Positions 43,804 to 51,468 of a stretch of 64,000 nt of DNA are shown here, one piece after another (position 1 is the stretch's first letter; each line of letters opens with the position of its first letter). The position numbers and the translations under genes are program-made. The notes under the pieces are model-generated. The model had not been told where the DNA came from. It saw nothing but the letters and a program-made list of their open reading frames with translations, and ran no database searches. The DNA comes from CAWJMD01 sp963700925 (GTDB lineage Bacteria; Actinomycetota; Actinomycetes; Actinomycetales; CAWJMD01): the NCBI GenBank assembly GCA_963700925.1, contig OY969553.1, positions 1,488,001 through 1,552,000 on the forward strand. Reading direction: 5' to 3'.

Positions 43804-45077
43804 AGTCGCCTGGTCTTCTTCATGTACGCGCGCAGGTCGGCGTACGTGCCGTCGCCGTCCGCGAACATCACGACGTTGCGGGCCAGGTCGAACCACCCGT
43901 TCGTCGAGGGACGCACCTCGCCCAGCGCCGCCTCGAGGTCGCGCATCCCGATCATCCGCACGGTGCCCGACCGCATGCTGTCGACGAGCGCTTTCTCGGA
44001 CGCGGCCTCGCACAGGTGCGCCAGGTCAGCGCCGGAGAAGCCGTCGGTGCGCTTGGCCAGCTTGTGCAGGTCGATGCCCTCGACCGGACGGTGCCGCAGG
44101 TGCGTGCGCAGGATGGCCTCACGGGCCGGCCCGTCGGGCGGCAGCACCAGCAGCGTGCGGTCGAAGCGGCCGGGCCGCCGGAGTGCGGGATCGACGTCCC
44201 AGGGCTGGTTCGTCGCAGCCAGGACGAACACGCCCTCGTTGCTGCCGTCGACGCCGTCCAACTCGGACAGGAGCTGGTTGACCGTGCCTCGCGTCGCCGA
44301 CTGTCGGGTCTGACTTCGCTTCTGCCCCAAGGCATCGATCTCGTCCAGGAACAGGACCACCGGCGCCTGCGACCGCGCGAGCTGGAACAGCTCGTGCACG
44401 TTCTTCTCGCTGTTGCCGATCCACATGTCGAGGATGTCGGCCAGACCGACCGAGATGAACTTGGCTCCCATCTCGCCCGCGACCGCGCGCGCGACGAACG
44501 TCTTGCCGCACCCGGGTGGCCCGTACAGCAGCAGACCTCCACGCAGGCTCTTGCCGAACATCTTGCGCAGCTCGGGGTTGCGCAGGGGCGCCAGGAACGC
44601 CACCTCAAGCCGCTCCTTGACCTCCTGCATGCCGCCGACGTCGGCGAGAGTGACTCCAGCCGGCTCCACGTCCCAGGCGGCCTGGTCGGGCCTGACGTCA
44701 CCTGCCGCATCGTCGTCGGCGACGAACATCGGTTCGGCGATGTCACCGACCTGCGACTCGGCGGCGCTCCAGTCGAACCCGGCGGCCGACGGGGTGGGTC
44801 TTGGATCCGGCGCCGCCGGAGGGCCAGAGGCGGATTCAGAGGCGGATTCAGAGGCGGACTCAGGTTCCGACGCCTTCACCGGAGCGAGAGCCCGCGCCAT
44901 CAGATCGCGCGCCCGAGGGTGGGACGGCTGCGCGCCGAGGACGCTGCCCACCTGGGTGACCGCTTCGTCCGGACGACCGGAGCCCAGCAACAGCTCGGCC
45001 AGGTGCAGCCGCAGCTCGACGTCGTCGGGAGCGGCGTCGACGGCGCGCTGCAGAGCGGCGATCAGGTGGTCGTCCAT
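43800..45077 (-). CDS. AAA+ ATPase with N-terminal TPR-like helices
   Basis: A 425-residue protein. Residues 1-70 form TPR-like helices. A disordered linker follows, with the repeat E-S-A-S three times from a 12-bp DNA repeat. The AAA+ module (about 145-400) has GPPGCGKT (Walker A), VVLFLDEID (Walker B), ATN (sensor 1) and RRPGRFDR (arginine finger); the C-terminal lid is GFSGADLAHLCEAA. The core resembles Cdc48/SpoVK ATPases. Coupled to a membrane TPR protein, it probably remodels a membrane-associated complex. The ATG is chosen for a complete first helix; upstream codons lie in the intergenic region. Confidence 0.9.
   Translation of the reverse strand: MDDHLIAALQRAVDAAPDDVELRLHLAELLLGSGRPDEAVTQVGSVLGAQPSHPRARDLMARALAPVKASEPESASESASESASGPPAAPDPRPTPSAAGFDWSAAESQVGDIAEPMFVADDDAAGDVRPDQAAWDVEPAGVTLADVGGMQEVKERLEVAFLAPLRNPELRKMFGKSLRGGLLLYGPPGCGKTFVARAVAGEMGAKFISVGLADILDMWIGNSEKNVHELFQLARSQAPVVLFLDEIDALGQKRSQTRQSATRGTVNQLLSELDGVDGSNEGVFVLAATNQPWDVDPALRRPGRFDRTLLVLPPDGPAREAILRTHLRHRPVEGIDLHKLAKRTDGFSGADLAHLCEAASEKALVDSMRSGTVRMIGMRDLEAALGEVRPSTNGWFDLARNVVMFADGDGTYADLRAYMKKTRRL
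44827..44862. repeat. 12-bp tandem repeat in the AAA gene (three units)
   Basis: GAGGCGGATTCA occurs twice, followed by GAGGCGGACTCA. The repeat encodes the Ser-Ala-Ser-Glu linker on the minus strand. Its first eight bases are the same as those of the repeat inside ispF. Confidence 0.9.
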
Positions 45078-45220
45078 GGCCCCATCATCCCTGGTCGAGG
45101 GCCGCGCGTGCGGCGAGTGACCACAGGCGCCGGCGCCGTCACACACCTGTGATCAGCGGATGGCAACGCGCAGGGGGCTCTGGGCGTCTGAGGTGCAAGA
45201 TCCGAGAAACGGGGGCAGAC

Positions 45221-46267
45221 ATGACCGCGATATCTGCAACGCTGGCGCACCGGCGGCACCCTGAGCGGTGCCGTGTCGTCGTGATCAGCCGGGCCGGGCG
45301 GCTCAGTGTGCCGAGCGGCCTCCTCGACGGTGTCGACGTGCGGTTCCTGCAGCGCCAGGACGGACCCGACCCCACGGCTGCGGCGAGTCTGCTCGCCGGC
45401 GTCGACGTTCTGGCCTGCACGAACGCATGCCTCCCCGTGCTGGACGACCAGCTCCTGACGCGCCTGCCGTACCTGCGCCACGTGGTCCTCTACGCGACGG
45501 GTTACGAGCAGGTCGACCTGGACGTGCTGCGGCGCCACGGCGTCGGGCTGTCCGTCCTGCCCGACTACGCCACGGTCGCGGTCGCCGAACACGCTCTCGC
45601 GATGCTGTTCTCGCTGGCCGCGCGCGTGCACCTGGCCCACGACCGAAGCCGCGGAGCGGTGCCCGCCACCACGTCCCTGCGAGGTGTGGAGCTCGGCAGC
45701 CGCACCCTCGGCATCATCGGGACCGGCAGGATCGGCACCCAGCTCGCGGCCATGGCGTCCGGGGTCGGCATGCGGGTGCTGGGAACCGACATCGACTCGC
45801 TGGCAGCCGCTCGCGCCGGTCGGCGCGGCGTGGCGATGGTCGGCCAGCCGGGTCTCCTGCGAGATTCGGACGTCGTCGTCCTGTGCGCGTCCACCGTCCG
45901 AGGGGCTGGGCCGGTCCTCGACGCGGCCGCGATCCGCGCCCTGCGACCCGGTGCGCTGGTGGTCAACGTCGGGCGCCCCGGTCTGGTCGACACCGCGGCG
46001 ATGCTGGCAGCGGTGCGCGGGGGCTGGGTGCGCGGCTACGGCGTGGACGACGTCGTCATCGACGCGAGTGCCGCCGTCGAGGACCTCGCCCTGGTGCGCG
46101 AGGGACGGGTGCTGCAGACGGGCCACAGCGCCTGGTGGCGCGACGAGGTGCTCGAGCGGGGAGCGACGATGTTCGGTCGTGCCATCGCCGCTGCGGTCGC
46201 CGGCTGCCCCGTCGACGTGGTGACTCAAGTGCCCGGCGCGATCGATGTCGGGATGGCGGGCGCCTGA
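45221..46267 (+). CDS. D-isomer-specific 2-hydroxyacid dehydrogenase family protein
   Basis: A 348-residue NAD-binding oxidoreductase. The catalytic/substrate domain (about 20-125) is followed by a Rossmann domain with the signature LGIIGTGRIGTQLA (about 166-179), the helix pair VVVLCASTVRGAG and VVNVGRPGLVDTAAM (active-site Arg/Glu region). The final His normally near the end is found in TGHSAWW. The substrate cannot be told. The ATG follows GGGGGCAGAC. The gene for a membrane protein begins two bases downstream. Confidence 0.88.
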   Translation: MTAISATLAHRRHPERCRVVVISRAGRLSVPSGLLDGVDVRFLQRQDGPDPTAAASLLAGVDVLACTNACLPVLDDQLLTRLPYLRHVVLYATGYEQVDLDVLRRHGVGLSVLPDYATVAVAEHALAMLFSLAARVHLAHDRSRGAVPATTSLRGVELGSRTLGIIGTGRIGTQLAAMASGVGMRVLGTDIDSLAAARAGRRGVAMVGQPGLLRDSDVVVLCASTVRGAGPVLDAAAIRALRPGALVVNVGRPGLVDTAAMLAAVRGGWVRGYGVDDVVIDASAAVEDLALVREGRVLQTGHSAWWRDEVLERGATMFGRAIAAAVAGCPVDVVTQVPGAIDVGMAGA

Positions 46268-46269
46268 GC

Positions 46270-46983
46270 ATGAGCGGGCGAACGCGTCTCGTCGCGGCGC
46301 TGTGCGCTGTGTGGCTGCTCGCGTCGGTGGGGCTCGCTGCGGCGAAGTGGCCTCGCTACTGGGAGTACATCGCCTCGGAGCAGACGCCGATGACGTGGCT
46401 GCAGTCGGTCGTTCTCGTGGTGGCCGCCTGCGCGAGCGGGCTGGTCGCCTCGTTGGTGGCGCCTTCCTCCCCGGAGAGGAAGGGCGGCCGCCCGTGGTGG
46501 CTGCTCTGCGTGGGTTTCGCGGCGCTCGCCCTCGACGAGCGGTTCGCGCTGCACGAGCGGGTCCGCGACGGCTACCTCGCACCGCGCGACGTGTCCCTAC
46601 CGCTGCTGCCGTGGGTCGCGCCCGGCGACTTCCTGGTGCTGCTGATCGGGCTCGCAGGCCTGGCGCTGCTACCCCAGGTGTGGCGCGCCGTACGTGACGA
46701 CCGGTGGTCGCGCACGGTTCTTCTGGTCGGAGTCGCGCTCGCCGGAGCGGCCGTCGGGCTGGACTCGGTGGACCCCTCGACCTGGTCGGTGGAGGTCGAA
46801 CGGGTGCAGCAGAGCCTGGAGGAGGTGCTCGAGCTGGCCAGCGGGCTGGCGCTGCTCGGCGCCGTGCTGCTGCGGCTGGTGACGGTGATGGACGACCTGC
46901 AGAGAGCAGCTGGGTCAGCCGCGCGGAGCCACCAGGGCAGTGGCGACAGCGGCGATGCCCTCGCCCCGACCGGTCAGGCCTAG
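46270..46983 (+). CDS. four-helix membrane protein of unknown function
   Basis: A 237-residue protein with helices at about 7-27, 45-65, 115-135 and 150-165 and a further hydrophobic stretch near 190-210. Between helices 2 and 3 is LDERFALHERVRD, a charged motif that could be an active or metal-binding site. The family is not recognised. It begins two bases after the dehydrogenase gene, so the two form an operon. Its last 23 codons lie antisense to the 3' end of ispF (69-base convergent overlap). Confidence 0.78.
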   Translation: MSGRTRLVAALCAVWLLASVGLAAAKWPRYWEYIASEQTPMTWLQSVVLVVAACASGLVASLVAPSSPERKGGRPWWLLCVGFAALALDERFALHERVRDGYLAPRDVSLPLLPWVAPGDFLVLLIGLAGLALLPQVWRAVRDDRWSRTVLLVGVALAGAAVGLDSVDPSTWSVEVERVQQSLEEVLELASGLALLGAVLLRLVTVMDDLQRAAGSAARSHQGSGDSGDALAPTGQA

Positions 46984-47484
46984 CCCGTCGCTCGTCGTCC
47001 CCGACACCGACACGGGTGCGCCGACGGCCGTCGACAGTGCCTGCTCGGCTTCCGCGCGACGAGTGCCGACGCGCGGGCGGTTCCCGATCACCTGCACCGC
47101 CACGTTGCCGATCTCGTAGCCGGCCTCGCGGACCAGCCGCGCGGCCTCGGCCAGCAGGGTCACACCGGACGCGCCGGCCAGCTCGGGTCGGTCCGTGCCG
47201 AAGTGCGCCCCGAGGTCGCCGATGCCCGCGGCCGAGAAGATGGCGTCGCAGCAGGCATGGGCGGCCACGTCGGCGTCGGAGTGGCCGTCGAGCCCCGTCT
47301 CGCCCGGCCAGAGGAGACCGGCGAGCCACAGGTCGCGGTCGGAGCTCGAGGCGGAACGCGAGGCGGAACTCGAGGCGGAACTCGAGGCGGAACTCGAGGC
47401 GGAACTCGAGGCGGAACTCGAGGCGGAAACTGTGGCGAACGGGTGCACGTCGACGCCTACCCCTACCCGAGGTAGTCCGCTCAC
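46915..47484 (-). CDS. ispF: 2-C-methyl-D-erythritol 2,4-cyclodiphosphate synthase, with a Ser/Ala insert
   Basis: IspF makes the cyclodiphosphate of the non-mevalonate isoprenoid pathway. The zinc ligands are seen in GVDVHPF (Asp and His) and GHSDADV; GDLGAHFGTD and LTGRGEG close the active site. The length is 189 residues against about 160 normally, because a SASS-type repeat of about 28 residues (about 18-46), made by a 12-bp DNA repeat, is inserted between DVHPFA and DLWLAG, in a surface loop. The frame is kept, so the enzyme may be active. The GTG overlaps the ispD stop (GTGA). Confidence 0.93.
   Translation of the reverse strand: MSGLPRVGVGVDVHPFATVSASSSASSSASSSASSSASSSASRSASSSDRDLWLAGLLWPGETGLDGHSDADVAAHACCDAIFSAAGIGDLGAHFGTDRPELAGASGVTLLAEAARLVREAGYEIGNVAVQVIGNRPRVGTRRAEAEQALSTAVGAPVSVSGTTSDGLGLTGRGEGIAAVATALVAPRG
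47348..47431. repeat. 12-bp tandem repeat inside ispF (seven units)
   Basis: Five perfect copies of GAGGCGGAACTC (47360-47419) are flanked by one slightly altered copy on each side. The repeat is in frame and encodes Ser-Ala-Ser-Ser units. The perfect identity of the copies points to recent slippage expansion, so copy number may vary between strains. Confidence 0.95.
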
Positions 47485-48167
47485 GACAGGTCTCTGGACA
47501 CAAGGCCCTCGGCGAGGACGAGGTCGATCGGACGGGTCACCTTGAAGGCTTCCTCGTGCCCGTGCACCAGGTGCACCGGCACGCCCTGGGCCTCCACCAG
47601 ACCCGCGTCGTCGGTGGCCGCGTGCCCCAGGGCGCCGGAGACCGCCGCCGCCTCGTGCGCGGCGTCGAGAACGTGCCGGGCGAAGCCCTGTGGTGTCTGG
47701 ACGGCGAGCATCGACTCGCGGTCGACCACTCCCCCGCCGCGCTGCCTCAGGGTGTCGGTGACCGGGACAGCCGGCACCACCGCCGGATGTCCCGCCGCCA
47801 GCGCGTCGAGGACGACGGTGAAGACCTCGGCCGGTGTGAGGCAGCGCGCGGCGTCGTGCACGAGAACGACGTCGACCTCAGCACCCAGAGCGCGGAGCCC
47901 CGCGGCGACCGAGGCCTGACGGGTGTCGCCACCGGCGACCACGACCACTCCGGGCCCGCACATCGCCTCGACGGCGTCGCGGTCGTCCTCGGGCCCGACG
48001 ACGACGAGCTCGTCGACCGCGCCGCACTGCCGGACGCCGTGGAGCGCCCAGGACAGCAGAGGACGACCACCCACCGGTACCAGTGCTTTGGCGCGTCCAG
48101 CCGCCAACCGCTCACCCCGACCCGCGGCCACGATGACGCAGCCGACGCGGAGGCCGTCGTGGCTCAG
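47481..48167 (-). CDS. ispD: 2-C-methyl-D-erythritol 4-phosphate cytidylyltransferase
   Basis: IspD joins MEP to CTP in isoprenoid synthesis. The nucleotide-binding loop is VIVAAGRGERLAAG, followed by KALVPVGGRPLL, VLVHDAARCLTP and TPQGFA. The first standard start (GTG at 48131) would remove the first beta strand (GCVIV), yet the codons before it are coding in style and run back to a CTG that overlaps the carD stop (CTGA). I therefore choose the CTG, which gives 228 residues, the normal length. It lies between carD and ispF, the conserved actinobacterial order. Confidence 0.88.
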   Translation of the reverse strand: MSHDGLRVGCVIVAAGRGERLAAGRAKALVPVGGRPLLSWALHGVRQCGAVDELVVVGPEDDRDAVEAMCGPGVVVVAGGDTRQASVAAGLRALGAEVDVVLVHDAARCLTPAEVFTVVLDALAAGHPAVVPAVPVTDTLRQRGGGVVDRESMLAVQTPQGFARHVLDAAHEAAAVSGALGHAATDDAGLVEAQGVPVHLVHGHEEAFKVTRPIDLVLAEGLVSRDLS

Positions 48168-48646
48168 CTCGCGAGGACCTCGTCGAGGATGGCCTCGGCC
48201 TTCTCCTCCTCGGTCTTCTCGGCGAGGGCGAGCTCGCTGACCAGGATCTGGCGGGCCTTGGCGAGCATCCGCTTCTCCCCGGCCGACAGGCCGCGGTCCT
48301 GGTCACGGCGCCACAGGTCGCGAACGACCTCGGCAACCTTGATGACGTCGCCCGATGCCAGCTTCTCGAGGTTCGCCTTGTAGCGGCGCGACCAGTTGGT
48401 CGGCTCCTCGGTGTGTGGGGCACGCAGGACGGCGAAAACGCGGTCCAGCCCCTCCTTGCCGACGACATCGCGAACACCGACGAGATCGCAGTTCTCGGCC
48501 GGTACCTCGATGGTCAGATCGCCTTGTGCCACCTTGAGCTTGAGGTAGAGCTTCTCCTCGCCCCGGATGGTGCGCTTCTTGATCTCTTCGATCAATGCAG
48601 CCCCGTGATGCGGGTACACGACCGTCTCGCCGACCTTGAAAGCCAT
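48164..48646 (-). CDS. carD: CarD-family RNA polymerase-binding regulator
   Basis: A 160-residue essential transcription factor that stabilises open promoter complexes. The N-terminal Tudor-like RNA-polymerase-interaction domain runs from FKVGETVVYPHHGAA to about residue 60, and the helical C-terminal domain carries the conserved Trp in PTNWSRRYKANLEKL. It matches CarD of M. tuberculosis in length and in sequence style. It heads the carD-ispD-ispF operon; the ATG is preceded by AAAGGGACAAGAGCAG. Confidence 0.97.
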   Translation of the reverse strand: MAFKVGETVVYPHHGAALIEEIKKRTIRGEEKLYLKLKVAQGDLTIEVPAENCDLVGVRDVVGKEGLDRVFAVLRAPHTEEPTNWSRRYKANLEKLASGDVIKVAEVVRDLWRRDQDRGLSAGEKRMLAKARQILVSELALAEKTEEEKAEAILDEVLAS

Positions 48647-48831
48647 CTGCTCTTGTCCCTTTCGCCGACCTCCAGAGTAACACGCTCTGTGACGGGACCG
48701 ACACCACTCCAGAACTGTTTGCGCAGGTCAAAGGCCCTGTGCCACACCGACCGGGGCCCGCGAAGGTCTTGACACGAGGGTCGTGGCCATGCTGCGCCCC
48801 GGCCCTTGCGGCCGCTCGGTACAGTGTGCGC

Positions 48832-49317
48832 GTGAACCCCGCCCCACGCCTCGCCGGCGCGTTTGCCACGGTTGCCGCCGTCGCCCTGATCGCCGGGTGC
48901 TCGACGTTCAGCGCGCAGACCACGACCCTCGAGTACGCGCCGAGTGACGGGGTGCAGGGCACCCTCGGCGACATCGACATCCGCAACGTCTTCGTCGTCG
49001 CGGAGGCCGAGGACAGCCCCGGCACCATGATCGGCTCGCTCGTCAACAGGGGCTCAGAGGACGTCACCGTCACCATCGTGGGCGACCCCCTGAGCAAGGA
49101 CGTCGACGTGCCGGCCGGTGAGGTCGTCACGCTCGGCCCCGATGGCGACGAGACCATCCTGGCGACCGAGGTGGGTGTCGTGCCCGGACGCCACCTGCGC
49201 GTGCTGTTCACCGGCGGCGGCGCCGAGCCGCTCAATCTCAACGTGCCGGTGCTGGACGGGTCGCTGCCGGAGTACGAGGACCTCGTGCCGACAGGTGGCC
49301 CCCAGGCCGACGGCTGA
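48832..49317 (+). CDS. lipoprotein of unknown function
   Basis: A 161-residue exported protein with the lipobox LIAGC (Cys near 24) after a typical signal peptide. The mature part is beta-rich (IDIRNVFVVAEAEDSPGTMIGSLVNRGSEDVTVTIVGD), like a small immunoglobulin-type copper-chaperone or LpqE-like fold; M. tuberculosis LpqE occupies the same place beside carD. The GTG start is chosen over upstream codons because it gives a proper signal peptide. TACAGT a few bases before it is a plausible -10 box, so the transcript may be almost leaderless. Confidence 0.85.
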   Translation: MNPAPRLAGAFATVAAVALIAGCSTFSAQTTTLEYAPSDGVQGTLGDIDIRNVFVVAEAEDSPGTMIGSLVNRGSEDVTVTIVGDPLSKDVDVPAGEVVTLGPDGDETILATEVGVVPGRHLRVLFTGGGAEPLNLNVPVLDGSLPEYEDLVPTGGPQADG

Positions 49318-49327
49318 GAGCCCTCAA

Positions 49328-49410
49328 GCTCGAACCCAGGCTCGAACCCAGGGCTCGAACTCAGGCTCGAACTCAGGGCTCGAACTCAGGCTCGAACTCA
49401 GGGCTCGAAC
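49328..49410. repeat. tandem array made from the 3' end of regX3 (seven units)
   Basis: GCTCGAAC occurs at 49328, 49340, 49353, 49365, 49378, 49390 and 49403, alternating steps of 12 and 13 bases (25-bp period). The last unit contains the terminal Phe-Glu-Pro codons and the stop of regX3, so the array is repeated copies of that gene end. It occupies the whole space between two convergent genes. Confidence 0.92.
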
Positions 49411-50078
49411 TTGTAGCCGAGCCCTCGGACGGTCACGAGGTACCGCGGCTCCTTCGGGTCGGGCTCGATCTTGGCCCGCAGCCTCTTCACGTGGACGTCG
49501 AGCGTCTTGGTGTCGCCGACGTAGTCAGACCCCCACACCCGGTCGATCAGCTGCCCGCGCGTGAGCACCCGTCCCGCGTTGCGAAGCAGCATCTCCAGCA
49601 GCTCGAACTCCTTCAGCGGCATCGGGACCGACGCACCCGACACGGTGACGACGTGGCGCTCGACGTCCATCCGCACGGGACCGGCCTCGATGGTGCCCGG
49701 AAGCAGGTCCTCGGGCTCCCCCCTGCGTCGCAGCACGGCTCGGATCCGCGCGACCAGCTCGCGTGACGAGTAGGGCTTCGTGACGTAGTCATCCGCCCCG
49801 ATCTCGAGCCCGACGACCTTGTCGATCTCGCTGTCCTTGGCGGTCAGCATGATCACGGGAACGGTGCTCCGGGTCCGCAGCTGGCGGCAGACCTCATTAC
49901 CGGGCAGCCCCGGCAGCATCAGGTCGAGCAGCACGAGGTCGGCCCCGCTGCGGTCGAACTCGTCCAGCGCGGCGTGCCCGTCCGCCGCCACAGCGACCTC
50001 GAAGCCCTCCCGGGTCAACAGGTACGACAACGGGTCGCTCAGCGACTCCTCGTCCTCGACCACAAGAATGCGTGTCAC
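49398..50078 (-). CDS. regX3: phosphate-responsive response regulator
   Basis: A 226-residue OmpR-family response regulator. The receiver domain has EDEE (8-11), phospho-acceptor Asp in VLLDLMLPG (about 52) and Lys in TKPY (about 101). The winged-helix domain ends with LDVHVKRLRAKIE and VTVRGLGYKFEP. It controls phosphate-starvation genes. The GTG overlaps the senX3 stop (GTGA). The order carD-lipoprotein-regX3-senX3-phoU is that of related actinobacteria. The codons at the very end are part of a tandem repeat. Confidence 0.95.
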   Translation of the reverse strand: MTRILVVEDEESLSDPLSYLLTREGFEVAVAADGHAALDEFDRSGADLVLLDLMLPGLPGNEVCRQLRTRSTVPVIMLTAKDSEIDKVVGLEIGADDYVTKPYSSRELVARIRAVLRRRGEPEDLLPGTIEAGPVRMDVERHVVTVSGASVPMPLKEFELLEMLLRNAGRVLTRGQLIDRVWGSDYVGDTKTLDVHVKRLRAKIEPDPKEPRYLVTVRGLGYKFEP

Positions 50079-51277
50079 GTACTGACTCTCCTCGGTGGGG
50101 TTTGCTGCTGCGGGAGCGGTCCCGCGGCGGCCGCCTTCCGGGCTTCTGGACCGGATGTTGCGGACGGCAGTCTGAGCGTGAACGTCGACCCGTTGTCGGG
50201 CTGGCTCCAGACGGTCACCTCGCCACCATGGTTGGCCGCGACGTGCTTGACGATGCTGAGGCCGAGCCCGGTCCCGCCGGTCGTCCGCGAGCGCGCGGGG
50301 TCGACCCGGTAGAAGCGCTCGAACACCCGGTCCAGCTCGTCGTCGGGAATGCCGATCCCCTGGTCGGCGACCGCGATCTCGACGAGGCTGTCGTCGCCGC
50401 CAACGGTCACGCCGATGCCGATCCGGGTTCGCTCCGGCGAGTACCTGACGGCGTTGTCGACCAGGTTGCGCACCGCCGTGACGAGCAGGGCGTGGTCGCC
50501 GTACACCTGGGCGCCGGTCCGTCCGCCGACGTCGATCGCGACACCGCGGGCGTCCGCCGCCATCCTCGCCCGGTCAACGGCCTCGGAGATGACCTCGTCG
50601 ACCTCGACCATGACGGGCTCGGCGAGCGCAGCAGAGACCTGCAGCCTGGAGAGGTCGATGATCTCCTGGACGAGAGCGCCGAGCCGGTCGGCCTCGCGCT
50701 CCATCCGGCCGGCGAAGCGCCGCACGGCCTCGGGGTCGTCGGCGGCAGCGGACACCGTCTCGGCGAGCAGCCCGATCGCACCCACAGGTGTCTTCAGCTC
50801 GTGCGAGACGTTGACCACGAAGTCACGCCGCACCTCGTCGACCCGGCGTGCCTCGGTGCGGTCCTCCACCAGCAGCAGCACGTGCAGCCCGCCCAGCGGT
50901 GCCACCCGGGCCTGCACGACGAGGGTTCCGGGACCGAGCGGACCTCGCGGCACCTCGAGCTCCCGGTCGAGGATCTGGCCGTCGCGGCGCACCGCGTGGA
51001 CCATCTCGATCAGCGCCTGGTGGCTGATGTACGGGCCGCGCACGAGTCCGAGGGCGTACGCGGTGGGCGTCGCCTTGACCACCTCGTCGGCGACGTCGAC
51101 CACGACGGCCGCCGATCGCAGCACCGACAGCACTGCGCTGACACCGTCGGGGATCTCGCGCACCAGGACAGGTGTCGCCGACCGCGGCTCGCGCTCGCTC
51201 CAGCGGAACGCGATCATCGAGACGAGAAGCACCAGCAGGGCGAGACCCGCGGAGAGGAGCACGACTTCGGACTGCAC
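50075..51277 (-). CDS. senX3: sensor histidine kinase of the phosphate system
   Basis: A kinase of about 400 residues. One N-terminal membrane helix (about 5-25) is followed by a PAS-like domain (about 50-155), the phospho-acceptor box VVNVSHELKTPVG and a HATPase domain with NLVDNAVRYSPE, DQGIGIP and GGTGLGLSIVKH. It pairs with RegX3 and is held by PhoU and the Pst transporter when phosphate is plentiful. The GTG is chosen because it places the helix at the N-terminus; upstream codons are basic and unlike the family. No strong ribosome-binding site is visible, so a leaderless message is possible. Confidence 0.94.
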   Translation of the reverse strand: MQSEVVLLSAGLALLVLLVSMIAFRWSEREPRSATPVLVREIPDGVSAVLSVLRSAAVVVDVADEVVKATPTAYALGLVRGPYISHQALIEMVHAVRRDGQILDRELEVPRGPLGPGTLVVQARVAPLGGLHVLLLVEDRTEARRVDEVRRDFVVNVSHELKTPVGAIGLLAETVSAAADDPEAVRRFAGRMEREADRLGALVQEIIDLSRLQVSAALAEPVMVEVDEVISEAVDRARMAADARGVAIDVGGRTGAQVYGDHALLVTAVRNLVDNAVRYSPERTRIGIGVTVGGDDSLVEIAVADQGIGIPDDELDRVFERFYRVDPARSRTTGGTGLGLSIVKHVAANHGGEVTVWSQPDNGSTFTLRLPSATSGPEARKAAAAGPLPQQQTPPRRVST

Positions 51278-51349
51278 AGCATCAGCGTAGGCGTGTCGCC
51301 GGGCTGCCCCGGGCCGCTTGACGACGCTGCCCCTGCCGCGTCGTCGGAT

Positions 51350-51378
51350 GTTCACCTGCGTCACCGCTCTCGTTCACC
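51350..51378. promoter_or_regulatory. Pho-box-like direct repeat
   Basis: GTTCACC occurs at 51350-51356 and again at 51372-51378, exactly 22 bases (two helical turns) apart, with a related TCACC between. Actinobacterial Pho boxes are GTTCACC-type direct repeats with 11-base spacing. It lies between divergent senX3 and phoU, where RegX3 autoregulation is expected. Confidence 0.6.
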
Positions 51379-51468
51379 GCGCGCTGCGACGGTGGTCGCG
51401 CCACGGGAGCCCCCGGGGCATGATGGTCTCCGCCCCGACACCCGGGGTCACGAAGGGACGGCCGCGAC

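Noticed and set aside
47348..49410. Short tandem repeats considered as CRISPR arrays
   Set aside because: Units are 12-13 bases and contiguous, without unique spacers, and no cas genes are present.
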